From positions 9,134,545 through 9,198,544 of the forward strand of contig OX246745.1 in the NCBI GenBank assembly GCA_945910005.1: a stretch of 64,000 bases of DNA, read 5' to 3'. A program made the translations under genes and the position numbers. This DNA is from Isoperla grammatica (lineage: Eukaryota; Arthropoda; Insecta; Plecoptera; Perlodidae). A model generated the notes under the pieces. The model searched no databases. It was not told the DNA's origin and was given only the letters and a program-made list of their open reading frames with translations. Positions 10,335-23,300 of the stretch are shown here, one piece after another; the stretch's first letter is position 1, and each line of letters opens with the position of its first letter.

Positions 10335-11400
10335 AGCTCAAATCCTTGCACCAGTAGCACACCGGATATTGTAGGTATGAGGCGCCACACTGTACCTCCA
10401 ATCCTTGCACCAGTAGCACACCGGATATTGTAGGTATGAGGCGCCACACTGTACCTCCAATCCTTGCACCAGTAGCACACCGGATATTGTATGTATGAGG
10501 CGCCACACTGTACCTCCAATCCTTGCATCAGTAGCACACCGGATATTGTAGGTATGAGGCGCCACACTGTACCTCCAATCCTTGCACCAGTAGCACACCG
10601 GATATTGTAGGTATGAGGCGCCACACTGTACCTCCAATCCTTGCACCAGTAGCACACCGGATATTGTAGGTATGAGGCGCCACACTGTAGCTCCAATCCT
10701 TGCATCAGTAGCACACCGGATATTGTAGGTATGAGGCGCCACACTGTACCTCCAATCCTTGCACCAGTAGCACACCGGATATTGTAGGTATGAGGCGCCA
10801 CACTGTACCTCCAATCCTTGCACCAGTAGCACACCGGATATTGTAGGTATGAGGCGCCACACTGTACCTCCAATCCTTGCACCAGTAGCACACCGGATAT
10901 TGTAGGTATGAGGCGCCACACTGCACCTCCAATCCTTGCACCAGTAGCACACCGGATATTGTAGGTATGAGGCGCCACACTGTACCTCCAATCCTTGCAC
11001 CAGTAGCACACCGGATATTGTAGGTATGAGGCGCCACACTGTACCTCCAATCCTTGCACCAGTAGCACACCGGATATTGTAGGTATGAGGCGCCACACTG
11101 TAGCTCCAATCCTTGCATCAGTAGCACACCGGATATTGTAGGTATGAGGCGCCACACTGTACCTCCAATCCTTGCATCAGTAGCACACAGGATATTGTAG
11201 GTATGAGGCGCCACACTGTAGCTCCAATCCTTGCATCAGTAGCACACCGGATATTGTAGGTATGAGGCGCCACACTGTACCTCCAATCCTTGCATCAGTA
11301 GCACACCGGATATTGTAGGTATGAGGCGCCACACTGTAGCTCCAATCCTCGCACCAGTAGCACACCGGATATTGTAGGTATGAGGTGCCACACAGTAGCT
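10335..11400 (-). repeat. 59-bp tandem array (~18 copies)
   Basis: A 59-bp unit containing CCTTGCACCAGTAGCACACC, GGATATTGTAGGTATGAGGC and GCCACACTGTACCTCCAAT is repeated with few substitutions (CACC/CATC, TACCTCC/TAGCTCC). Because 59 is not a multiple of 3, the three minus-strand frames rotate into each other and all stay open. This produces an artefactual 301-residue open frame. I see no splice or start context supporting a gene. Confidence 0.95.
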
Positions 11401-12496
11401 TTAGTTTTTATGTTAAACGCAACTGAACAACTGGAACGTTGATGTTAATAATTTATTTCCATGTGAATGAGGATTGAGAAATGGTCAATCCGACGCGTAT
11501 CTGTCGCGCAGACATCCTCTCTGTCGCAGTGGATTACGTAATGCCAAGGAATACAATTCTGTCAGCGCCTTTGATGATTCGTCAATTGTACTGATAGGTT
11601 CGATTTATTTGACAGCCACAGTTTTTGTAACTCAGCAGCTTTTGCTTTTTGCTTCGTAAGAAATCACTCGCCAAAAGGTAAAAAATAAATCGTTTACATC
11701 CTTTCTTCTTTTTGTTTCGTCCTTACATGTCTCTAGCACAGCCACTAAAATGTCTTGGTAAGCAAACAAAAGAATGAGACAAACACATGCGCTATTGACA
11801 CATGCATGAAGAAGAGATATTTCTGGCTAGATCAAGACTTGGGAGAGGCAGAAGCTCTTCGGTGCTCGAGACTAATTCGATCGCCGGTTCGACTCCGGCC
11901 ATCGGTTCATTAATCATTCGCATATTTCCACTAAAATAAATTATTATCGACTTAACTGGAATAATACGTACAAGATATTGGCAATCAGAATTGATTACTA
12001 GAAGATCTAACAGTGATGCAGTTAATTCAGTAAAACTATTAAGCTTACAGTCATCTCAGTTGTTATCTTCATAATGTAAATAGTAATACCACAGATAAAT
12101 AATTGTTGTTTGGTTGTCTGTGGTAATACTGATTTCTGGCTTGAGATGAAACACAATTTATTAAATTATAAACAAGCAGGATTACATACATTCGTCATAA
12201 AATTTCCTAAGTGGATAACTTTTAACTTTGAAATGCAGCTTGAAATGGTAAAATGAACTGCCAATATTGTAGGGAAGTGGCACAGACGGAACCGAAACAT
12301 GACACTACTATTCAAGATACTTGTTATCAAATGAGGTAATTAAAGGAAAACAAAAATCATAATATAAGAATGATAGTAAATACTCACTCCTCACTTCAAC
12401 TTCATGGTAAGAACGTTTTCTATTTCGTTCTTTATAGTTTCACATCATATTCATTTTTAATTTAGTTCTAAATAATATTACATGAAATTTTTTTTT
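11401..12496. other. intergenic with one tRNA-like fragment
   Basis: Around 11865-11906 the + strand has GAGACTAATTCGATCGCCGG followed by TTCGACTCCGGCCATCGG. This resembles the anticodon-to-T-arm part of the SINE head at 9870-9930 (GAGACTCTAATTCGG...CCGGTTCGATTCCGGCC). It is a diverged or truncated relative. The rest is AT-rich with no gene seen. Confidence 0.45.
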
Positions 12497-12744
12497 TTTA
12501 AACAGCGCTTGTATTTAAATGCACTAGAAAGTAAAAAATAAATTTTCGTCCAACAAATTTTTGTTTCACTCGGAAAATAAAAGCATTGGGCGCTTTCGTT
12601 ATTGACATAGATTCCTACAGTATTCTGCTGTTTATGCAGGGAAAGCGCCCAACGCTTTTATTTTCCGAGTGGGGCAAAAATTTGTTGGGCAAACATTTAT
12701 TTTTTAATTTTTAGTGCATTTAAATATAAGCGTTGTTTTTTAAA
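12497..12744. mobile_element. foldback MITE with ~110-bp inverted arms
   Basis: The left arm (AGCGCTTGTATTTAAATGCACT ... TTTTATTTTCC complement ... GGGCGCTTTC) is mirrored on the right (GAAAGCGCCCAACGC...AGTGCATTTAAATATAAGCG). The arms share CAACAAATTTTTG and CGGAAAATAAAAGC and are separated by about 40 bp. The element is a hairpin without coding sequence. Confidence 0.75.
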
Positions 12745-13017
12745 ATATTTGTTTCATATCATATTATTTTATACTTTTTAGTCTTAAAGAATCTTGCAAT
12801 CGAATATGTGCTCACTGCTCACTGGACGTGTATGAATTTAGAAGACTGCATACTTGTGTACTTGCCCCCCCCCCCCTGGATCCGCCCCTGTAATTAGTGA
12901 ATGTGATTGCCCCGCTAACCCTTATTTTGTGTTACTTGGGGAGTGTAACTCATTATTGGAAATAGAAGGGGCTACAGTTATCCATGAATGGTCTAGATCC
13001 GCCAGTGTCTGGCACTG
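12745..13017. other. intergenic spacer with hAT-like end
   Basis: A poly-C run (from about 12865) is followed by TGGATCCGCCCCTG. This resembles the right terminus of the CAGGGGCGGA-type hAT element seen at 24364-25601. No matching left end was found, so it may be a fragment. No gene is seen. Confidence 0.35.
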
Positions 13018-13191
13018 CATTATTATATTATATTATATTATATTATATCATATCATATCATGTTATGTTATATTATATTATATTATATTATATTATATTA
13101 TATTATATTATATTATATTATATTATATTATATTATATTATATTATATTATATTATATTATATTATATTATATTATATTATATTATATTAT
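13018..13191 (+). repeat. (TATTA)n pentanucleotide microsatellite, truncated by gap
   Basis: TATTA repeats, with TATCA and TGTTA variants at the left, run straight into the assembly gap. The true array is therefore longer than shown. Confidence 0.95.
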
Positions 13192-13391
13192 NNNNNNNNN
13201 NNNNNNNNNNNNNNNNNNNNNNNNNNNNNNNNNNNNNNNNNNNNNNNNNNNNNNNNNNNNNNNNNNNNNNNNNNNNNNNNNNNNNNNNNNNNNNNNNNNN
13301 NNNNNNNNNNNNNNNNNNNNNNNNNNNNNNNNNNNNNNNNNNNNNNNNNNNNNNNNNNNNNNNNNNNNNNNNNNNNNNNNNNNNNNNNNNN
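13192..13391. other. assembly gap of 200 N
   Basis: Exactly 200 undetermined bases. The round number may be a placeholder, so the true size is unknown. The gap lies about 110 bp upstream of the ELK start codon and could hide promoter or 5' exon sequence. Confidence 0.98.
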
Positions 13392-13502
13392 TTATAAACT
13401 TCGAAACATCAGATTTTCTGTGAGTATTGGCACACTCACTAAATTTAGTTTATAATAATCAGACAACTAAAATTATCATATTTTGTCCAATCTAAATTAA
13501 GA

Positions 13503-15693
13503 ATGGAGACCAACATTACCCTGTGGCAGTTTCTGCTGGAGCTGCTTCTGAGTAACCAGTACACGAGTATCATAACGTGGACCAACAGCGACGGAGAGTT
13601 CAAGCTGGTCAATGCGGAAGAGGTCGCTCGCCTCTGGGGGCTGCGTAAGAACAAGACAAACATGAACTACGACAAGCTCAGTCGAGCTCTGCGATACTAC
13701 TACGACAAGAACATCATCAAGAAGGTCTTGGGACAGAAGTTCGTCTATCGGTAAGACAAACAATATGTTTAAGAGCAAACGGTGGCTTTACGTTAAAACC
13801 GCACAAAATTTTAATTTTTAAATTACATCTCAAGAATGTTACGGGAAATCCAAAATCTGAGTGAACAGCGGACTGTGGTTTGGTAAGACCAACAGATTGA
13901 ATGAAATATTATAATCAGTAGAGTAGTTATTTTTATTATTAAACCCCATAATTAGTAATAAAATTAATTACAATAACAACCAAACTGATTATAATGTTAG
14001 ACACATTTAAAGCATTCAGTCTGTAAGGCCTACCAAACCCGAGTCCGCTGTTGATTCACATTTTCTATTCCAAAGTCCATTCTTGAGACATAATTTAAAA
14101 TAAAAATTGTGTGGAGTTTTTTACGTAAAGCTACACTTCACTCATAATAAGAATGTGCTTTGATAGAAATTTAAACTAATTGGGCCTCGAACTTAGTCAT
14201 CCTTCTTCCCAATTAAGCCACCAGATTCTACATGTTTGGGACATATGAAATTAATAATACATTTAGGGATGTGGTTTTTAGTTAAATGCTAAATGTGAGG
14301 AAATTGGGTTCAAAACATTAATTTTGTCCAACTTGATTTCGGACGGTTCCATTATGCTGTTGTCTGGGCGTGCCTATTTTTCCATACCGAGCCAAAGGCT
14401 CTTAGTAAAGGAGTGAAATTGTAGCATTGTGAAGACAACACGGTATCACCTAGAATTTGAAAGGTTTGAGGGAAGGGATATACTAGTTCTGGGCAGTAGT
14501 TGTTCTGTCGAACTCACCTAGGAGGGAGAGGGAACGTTTCAGTGGATGGCGTAGGAGTCTGAGAGAAGAAAATAAATTAGGGGGATGCCACAGTGTGATG
14601 ACTCCATAGAAGATTTGACCAGACAGGGCTGGTTCATCCCAGGGTGAAACCATTCAGCGGAAGCCTATGTTCGGGTAGACCGGTTCCCAAGATCCGCCTC
14701 TTCTTGGCTGGGGTTGGTTAAGAAGTTTGAGAGTCAGTCAATGTTGAGTCAGTTGAGTTGAGTCAGTCATTTTGGTCAGTCAGTTTTGAGTCAATGTTGA
14801 GTCAGTCAAGTTTGAGAGTGCAGTTGATCGACGTGAGCTTGAACCAGTCTCAACCTGTCTATGTTGGACACGTTATGTTATTTATATAGTACCTATAAGG
14901 TCAAACAATATACGTAACAGGGGATGCCTTCAAACTTGACTGTTTCTTTCTTTCTTTCTTTACAAACATTTTAAATAGTGCATTCAGTGAAATGATTTAT
15001 AATGGTACGCCTACATGAGTTTTATGAGAGCAAGTATACATAAGGGTTTAATTTAGGTAAACGATTATCTGTGGTGTAATATAATATATGATCACTTAGT
15101 GGACATTCTTTTTATCCAACTAAGTGTACAATAATAATAAAATAAATTTTAAAGTTAATTAGGACTATGATAATAGTTTGTATTGAAATAGACAATCTAA
15201 AATGGTGATGGTTACATTGATGGTTGCAGATTTGTAGCATTCCCTGAAATTGTGAAGATGGAAAGCAAGATCCCGTTTCGAGTGAAAATGGAAAGTCTTC
15301 AAAACTCACCAGCAATGTTCAGCAACAAGTTTTATTATGGGCCTACATCGAGTCTGGCTGGACTGGCCAGCTACCCTACAGCCTCCTCAGGTAATACAAC
15401 ATTAACAATGGTAGGCTTCAACATTAATAATACTCTAATGTGTACCGTAGCTTTGTTGGTTTTTATACACTACTTACAAATCACAAACTTCAAAAGTTTC
15501 TTTCTAAAACAAATACAGTGTAGTCACAATAAGTTTGTGTACTCATGCATCTATCATTGTATTTTATTGAAATAACATTGTAGGAAGCATAAGCATGCTT
15601 ACAGTTGCATATTCATATTATACAGTAGTAGGTTTCCAAAACCAATGAAATATTACCTTTAACAAAGATATATGTAAAAAGCCACATTTGTGA

Positions 15694-15737
<44 letters not shown>

Positions 15738-16728
15738 GGGAGGGGGGAGAGGTGTGTTAACATTCATATACAGATGGTTTCACAATTTGACCTAAAATAA
15801 CAGATGTACTACAATCTAAAAGTACATTTAAATGTAAATTGTGTTGAGATTTCAGTGCACTTTGAAAATATTAGTGACATCGACAAAAGATATTCATAGC
15901 TATACCAGTACAATTTTGTAACTTGTAAAACTACCTGGTATTGAAAGAATCTGATAGCAAATTTTATATTAGTTACACACTAGTTGATTCTAAGACAATC
16001 AAATTTGTGAGATACATGGTTTGGACTAAAAGCAAATCTCAGCTACCGATGTCTTAGGGTACAATTCAGCCCAAAAAAAGACAACATTTGAGTTAGTCTC
16101 AAGAAAAGACAAAACTGATCGTTGATTGAAAATTAAACTTTATTTGAAATTTGGTCTATAAATGTCAAAACCACAGGTAAAAGATACACTGATACACGGA
16201 CAAGTTCATAATTCCGTCTGATGTTGTTTGCATCCAAATAGGCAACCTTCATTGATCTATCAATGCACACCGATAATCATCGACCAGAACAGATAAACCA
16301 CGAAGCTGATAGTATCAGACTATCATGACAAAATAAAAATTGCCTTTTAGAAGCCAATGAAATTCTCACAAACTGCTTATATATCAAGGTGAACATTTTT
16401 GTCTAACTTTTATGGAAATATGTAGTAACGTACAATAAACTTGGTCGTAGGTGTTCCAGAGTTGTGCTCTCCATTTGGGCTATCATCTCCATTCATGGAC
16501 ATGTGGAAGAAGATGCCGATGCCAATGGGTTTATCTCTGCCCATGTCAGACGAGGCGGATGAACGTCCATCTTACCCTCCGGTAGACTTGAGTGCGTACT
16601 CTACGCGACCGCAGCCTCCGTTTCGTCTGTGGAGCCCTCTGAACCCCTACGCTCACTTCTACCCCGTACTCCCTCCCCCCCTCCCCCCGTTGGCAGAGGA
16701 GCCCCGTGAGCCCGACCGGAACAACTAG
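13503..16728 (+). CDS. ELK-type ETS-domain transcription factor (228 aa)
   Basis: Coding exons are 13503-13750, 15230-15390 and 16451-16728; phases 2 and 1 join perfectly. Residues 5-87 form an N-terminal ETS domain ([46 protein letters not shown]). The N-terminal position and FVxFPEIxKM match the ternary-complex-factor (ELK1/3/4, LIN-1) subfamily, whose members act in the nucleus downstream of MAP kinase. After it come two VKME sumoylation-type motifs (91-94, 101-104). A proline-rich C-terminus contains LWSPLNPY, reminiscent of the ELK C-box FWSTLSP. I do not find the SRF-binding B box (SGLYSSFTI-like), and the protein is shorter than vertebrate ELKs (about 400 aa), so an exon between 15391 and 16450 may be missed. 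The ATG at 13503 directly precedes the domain, as in other ELKs. A donor-perfect GTAAGA follows exon 1. Confidence 0.88.
13781..14138. mobile_element. long-inverted-repeat element, family copy 1
   Basis: The arms mirror each other: GTGGCTTTACGTTAAAACCGCAC with GTGTAGCTTTACGTAAAAAA, and GCGGACTGTGGTTTGGTAAG with TACCAAACCCGAGTCCGC. They share TCAAGAATG and ATTCAGTCTGTxxGG-type segments. The element lies in ELK intron 1. A relative is at 29781-30142, and there is no coding sequence. Confidence 0.75.
14745..14804 (+). promoter_or_regulatory. cluster of four AP-1-type TGAGTCA sites in ELK intron 1
   Basis: Exact TGAGTCA occurs at 14745, 14759, 14787 and 14798, in a diffuse GAGTCAGT-rich tract from about 14727 to 14815. 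TGAGTCA is the classical AP-1 (Jun/Fos) site. The tract could equally be a degenerate short tandem repeat without function. Confidence 0.4.
15696..15736 (+). repeat. poly-G run of 41 in ELK intron 2
   Basis: 41 consecutive G followed by TGGGAGGGGGGAGAGG. Sequence quality is unreliable in such a run. It could form G-quadruplex DNA or RNA in the ELK pre-mRNA. Confidence 0.95.
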
Positions 16729-17234
16729 ATCTTGCTAATAATCGAGCAATTCTCAAACATTACGTGGCCAAATTAAGTGGCAATCGTTTTCACAAAGTAA
16801 ATCACTCGTGTATCCAAATGTGTTTTCATAATTTAAAATATTATTTCTTTGGTGAAAACTAGCCAAAGGTTTCCGTTTCCGTTGTCCGCAGTGTAAATAG
16901 TTAATTGGTGATAAAATGACTGTCGTGCCCGTAAGAATCGCTACCTCACGCAAGACTAAGTGTTGGTGTACCATGCGAGATGCTGTGATCATAGATTAAA
17001 TAAGTTTAATCAAAATTATTGCTAGTTTATTTGTTTTAAATGATTTTGGATCATTGTTAATTAAGATATGTGAGCTGTGCTCTTGTCTCACCGATCATGG
17101 AGTATATTTATTAATAGTCTACCATATCATTTCGAGGTTGACAGCAGCTGGTGAGAAAACAGTAAATTACAGCTAATGTTTGTGCTGGTAACCATAAGTA
17201 CCATAAAGGCATTATGTATAACTTTGTTAAAATG

Positions 17235-17240
17235 AATAAA
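17235..17240 (+). terminator. ELK poly(A) signal
   Basis: AATAAA about 510 bases after the ELK stop, followed by a T-rich stretch. It lies only ~90 bases from the stop codon of the opposing channel gene, so the two 3' ends meet or overlap here. A minus-strand AATAAA (TTTATT on +) at about 17107-17112 is a candidate signal for the channel gene. Confidence 0.6.
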
Positions 17241-17328
17241 GTTTACTTTTCTTAACCACTCTTTGATTATTTGTTTGTCAGTAGCCTATTAGAAAGCAAA
17301 AGCTGGTTGGTAAGAAGAAGAAGAGTAT

Positions 17329-20300
17329 TTATATGTATTCGGCAAAGACGATCCAGTAGCTGGCATTGAGAACGGCAAACAACAACGGGAAGAAGACTCG
17401 AGAGAAGCGGTCGATGTTGAGGGCGCGGATCCTCTTGCGCTGAGCCTGACTGAGTCGCGGGGGTGCTGGGGGCTGACCGGCCAGCAGGCGAGCGTTCTCC
17501 TGAACCCATAGACAAAAACAACCTATAAGGCTCAGTTACAACAATATCACACTTTATAATAAATTAATTACTAGAAGTAATGATTTCTGGTCGTACTTCA
17601 AGAAATTACTTAAAGAACAGTAGATCAAGATCGGCATTGTTTCCTAGTACATTTTACGAGAGTGAAAGCCAAATTCTTGTAATTATTTTATGTGTTATTA
17701 GTATTTGTATTTAAGTTCTTTGCATTCAATGCAAGAAGTTCTTATTGAGATGTGAATGAAGATGTATTCAATACAAAAATACAAAACGAGCAGTAATTCA
17801 GGCTGAATTGAAATTAATACACCAATTTTGTTGTGTATTTATGTTGTATGTGTTTTTCTATAGAGAAGTAAGTAACCACTTACACTTATAAATATAAACT
17901 TACTTTGGCAGCCAAGTCGAATATTTTGTCCGGCTTTGGAGTTTCAGCCGGAGGCTTTGGACCCTCATTGTCTCCCAGAACGATATTGACCAGGCAGTAT
18001 TCCATCAGGGCCATAAACACAAACCTAACAACATAAACAGTAATTTAGCTTCAACAGATTGTGAGTAACAAATGCAAGTGGAACACAGAGCCAGTCCAAC
18101 TTTGCAACAACACTGGATTAAAAGTAAAAAAATGATTAGTGGAATCCAACTACAGAGCAATGCTTGTTTGCAGTTGGAAAATGGTGCCCTAATTTCTACC
18201 GCTTTCCAACACAAATCTAACTTGGGTACAATACAATGGCTATGTTCTTCTCTTGATCACAAGTACGTTACTAGTAGTAGTAGAAATCTGTACTCTTAGC
18301 ATTTTGCTATTTTACATACACAATCATGTAATTTTAATTTTACAAATTTACATTTTTCTACTATTCTTCCCTCTGCACTTATAATAAACTAATAAGTTTC
18401 TCAACATATCATAAAGATAGACAACAACTCAGTCTTCGATGGGTCAAATGGTTGGACATCACTACTTCATTTACCTTGCATCATTCAAAGCATAAAATTG
18501 AAATCTTAAAACGTTCAAGAAGTTTGGCAACTTGAAGTTTGCTAATTACAAGTTCTTATGATAACAAAGTTTTAGGATTGCATAAGTACAGGGTCACACA
18601 ACTTACAAAAGGTGTTCTATGTTCTATTTCACTATGTAACTAAATAAACAATATTTATTATCTGGAAACATAATTATTTTAAGTTAATCGTATTTTGTAA
18701 GATTGCAGTTTACTCACACAGTGCAGACTGACATGAAGGCGTCCACAGCTTTCAGGTAGGAGACAGGTGGCAAGGCAGCCTGAGACTTGGCATGTTGAGT
18801 AGAGAGGGTGAGAAGTGACGTTACTCCCAAGGTCACTCGAGCAGGAGCAGCTTCAGGTTTGATCCAGAAGGACACCCACTACAAAAAAACACCAGGTTTA
18901 TTAATACTCTCAAAATATCTTAGGAAAAACAACAAATTTAAAATGTTATACTATAACATAATATGAATGTACAAGAATACTAGGCCTGTGCATGTAATGA
19001 TTTTTAAGTTCAAATCAAATATTGAATATTCAGGCAAAGAAAGTTCGAATATCAAATAGTTTTACGTGGTAGTGAATACAGTTTCGAATAATGATAGGAA
19101 AAATTAAATTAATCTGGGACAAATAAACATGAACACAGGTTAGTGCTAAAGCCAGAGACTCATGGGGGATCACCCACAAAAGAACAATTATGCAGGAAAT
19201 TTCTTTTACGTGAATTTTCTAGATGTTTTAGTAAATTTTGATTGCTTAGAAACTGAAAAAAAAATTTTGGAAATAATATTATCATTTTATACGTTGGTTC
19301 TTATATCATTTGTATTATTATTTTTTTATAAATTTAGGAATATCAATATTACAGTATATAAACTTGTGTTGTGTGCACATTTTATTCTACTGTATACCTG
19401 TATAGTAGTTCTTCAACTGAGCACACAAACTAAACAGTAGCTTGAACAGAGCCAGACAAACTAGCCACCTATCAATTCCACATGTACACAGTAGACTGTC
19501 CTAGGTCAAGACAATACGTCAGCAACCGTCATGTCTCATGTTGCAAGAATCATAGCCCACCATGCACAGCTAGTTTCAAAGATAACGCCACCAGCGAAAA
19601 AAAGCTTTCAGTGCCATCATAAATACTGAACAAAACTGTATTGCCGCCAAAAATAGAAAATTTTAATACTCGACAATGAGGCAGAAATCCGGAACTTACA
19701 TACTTACCGACATAATCACAATCAGACATGTGGGTATGTATGTGTGGAACAAGTAGTAGCCAAGTCGCCGCTTCAAGACGAACACCACCTCCAGGCAGGT
19801 GAAGTTACCTGGAAACATGACCATGTAACACTTTAAATTACAGACACAGATATGACAATCAGAAGGAAAAACAACACACACGTCAAACTGTGTTTAAAAT
19901 GTGCAACCTGCCTGTGTGAAAGGATCACTATAATTGATGATTTTAGTTGAAGACAATGACTAAAAACACAGCCTTAAATTAATTCTATGCACACTGCCTA
20001 GATACTTATAGCTTCAGTTACTTGATTAAAAAATTTAAATCGTAGTTGGAATTCAAAATTGAAACGTGCTAAATGAATAACTGTTCTTGAAAATTGATGT
20101 CGGCCTTCACAGATACCTGTGGAGTAGACTTGCGTACAGTCGGCAGTGGAGTTCTTGACCAATTGTAGCTGCGGTAGCTCAATGTTCTCATCTACCACCA
20201 GTGGTACGTCTGGATCCCACTGGAAGATCATGTCGTCTGTGGTATGCGACACTGTAATACAACATGGCCAAGTTTAACCAGAAATGTGTTCTGTTTAAAA

Positions 20301-23300
20301 ACAGTTTTACAATATTGTGACAACTTATCTCAATATAGATACAAATACAGAAGTGATTAGTTTACTTCAAGTAAAAATGACAATAGTTCTCAGTGTTTTT
20401 GTTCAGGTTTATTTACATTTAGAGGGTATTGAAGTCCAAATTTAGTTGAAGCAGCAAAAGACGATGTTACATATCAACTTTCTAGAAATATCTAGTGTCT
20501 GACTTCATTTCAATTAGTTACCAAATAAACAAGGTTATAAAAATAAATAATCTGGGTCTAAGAATTTCAAAAGACAGAAAATACTTTTTATTATTTTTCA
20601 AGTAATGCTAATACTGTATGTGATGATAATAACAAATATGCCACCTTATTCTAGATACTACAGTTCGATTGCTCTTTAGCATGCTTGAAATGTTGCAAAC
20701 ATGTAACGATAAAAAAGTGAGTAATTAAACTTACAGCTCTCCATTTGAAGTTTACATTCTTGGGTATCGTGAGGGTAGATCATGAAGTTCATGGCGCATG
20801 AGAGGGTCAGTGTGAGCCTAAAACCAAAAGCGTAATGTTCATTCAGAACATATTCAATTTATATTCCAAATATTGGCCCACTTACCAACATCGTCATCAT
20901 CACTTGAAATAGCAAACTAGCAACGATGTTCACATATCACAGGTTAACACCACCTGATGGACAACTGAACCTAGGTATGCTATTTCATATGTGACTTATA
21001 GGTATGATAGGGGAAACAACAGTTTTCACAACACATTTAAGACTCTTAGAAGTGCAGACATCTATTTATTTTAAAGCAAATACCAATAAAAAAATACTCA
21101 TAAACTAATTATATACATATACCCCATCAACAATTTTAGATTAAAATTATTTTAAAAATGAAACCAAAAGTATATATATAGATGACGTGGGGTTGGATTG
21201 TGAAAATATGGACTCAATTTACATGCTGTGAATTTTCGTGCATTTTTTCTACCTAGAAAGTGTATTTATCGTCTTAAATGTCAGCTATATATTTTAGAAG
21301 AGCTTCTCCAAATCCGATCATTAGTTTTTCGCCAACCAAAGTTGAGACAACCCATTGAGTCAACTGCAAAATTAACGTAACCTCTATTACTTTACTTACT
21401 TTACCATGTAGAGTATGGTCTTATCTTTGTAAAGCCACATGTAATGATTAGGAATGGTCATAGTTTGAAATGTAACTGCTTTAGCGTTCTTGAAAAAGGA
21501 GTCTGGTCGCCACATGTTCTTCAGCCATTCGACCTCCAGCAGCCTGAAAGAGAAAGTGGACATTTTAAAACACGGGTCAAGTAAGTTATATGTGACAAAC
21601 ATCCAATCCTTCACAGAAACACCATTTTTCTCGTCAACAAAACGCTTTCGACCAAATCCTAGCACTGTGAATAGAGGTGAGCGCGTGATTGACTTTTGAC
21701 TCACGCCAGTTCACAATCACGAGCGAATATTCTCTAATCACGCACACTCACACACGTACGAGTATTATCGCTACACGCTCACGCACACTCACGCTAGAAA
21801 TTAATTTATTTCTCACACACTCACGCCATATCATACATCATATTCAGTCACACACGAGTCATGACTTAAACTCAGGGATGGTTAACATGATTGTTATTTA
21901 TATTTACATTTTCATGACCATGGCGAGACTGAGAAGCAAATGGCAATAAATGAAAAGTTGTTACCAGATTTGTTTTAATACTAACGGTTTCAAAAACATT
22001 TTTTGAGAAAAGATGATATAATCTTCAATTGTTAGCAAATTGGATAACGTGACACGCACAATCACCCATGTCACGTTTCACGCGTGAGTCAAGTATCTTG
22101 CACAATCACTCACTACTTATTCCATTAAGTCCACACTCACGCACACTCACGACACGCGCTCAGCTCTAACTGTGAAGTCACCATGGGGCAATCTATAATT
22201 TACCAACGTTCTTGTGAACTACATGAAACTATGTAGAGAATACCAAGCCACTTGGTCTTAGTCAATGCTTGAATTTTAATTTGATTTTTTAAATGCCCTA
22301 CATGACATATTGAAATATGTTAAACCATCTCTCTAAAATATTACTTAAACTTCAACTTAATTTCTAGTTCAGTGCCAGTACCTGAAGTTGTATTTTGTGT
22401 GCATTTACTTCACATTGCACACTGCACTTTCAATTAATAGAATACAATAGCATTTTGTAGCACACTACATTACTGTTTTTGATTAGTGCTTTTGTAATTT
22501 TTATGATTACATGTACACTCTCTCTCTCTGGAGAAGCCAATTGTATGTGTTATATTATACCAATCAACTTAATACAATGAGTTTTTTCCACAATATTAAA
22601 CTAATGTAAGCAAAGTATTTCTAACTAGAATGTGTAACACGAACCAGGATATAGAAAATGCTACTGCCTAATATCGATACCTATATTCTGAAGTCATATT
22701 TTCTGGCAGTCTCAGGCGGTTGTCTTTCCAGGTTTGGGCAAAGAAAATGTCTGCAGCATAAGTCTGAAACACAGGGAAGAAGGATAGTCCTGAAGTAATG
22801 CCCAGAAATAAAATGCTAGTGTTGAATCTGGAGTCGCATATTTAGATCTTAAGTTAATCTTAATTAATCCTAAGCTTGTGGTTATCGTATCGTTAGTAGA
22901 TGAGGCAAATATTCTTGGAACAAGTGTCAAAAGAAACTACTAGCACAACATATCAGATAAAAATATGAATATTAAAAATATTAAAATCTGATAAAAAATA
23001 TGGTTCCTTTTAGAAAGCAGCACATGATAGTCTAGACGTGACATGGCACATGCAACAGCGCTGCACATAATATTCCAGCCGTGACTGTCACAATTTTCAA
23101 ATATATACATAGTGACGCTAACTGCAGTGCTGAAATAATTTAGGTGGAGCTGTGGAGCCAACTGCTCGTAACTTACCATGGCGTTTTCGTCGATCGAGTC
23201 AAGACCCATGACTGTCACATGGAAGTACACAACTGTCGGGCTACCGTCTTTCTTCGGGGGCCTCATCTTGTCATATAGCTTAGTATCCTCGGGTAGAATA

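Noticed and set aside
10250..11155. 301-residue minus-strand open frame
   Set aside because: It is the 59-bp tandem array read through rotating frames; the peptide repeats every 59 residues and all three frames are equally open, so there is no sign of selection for one frame.
12854..13455. Open frames with ILYYIILYY and X residues
   Set aside because: They translate the TATTA microsatellite and the N gap.
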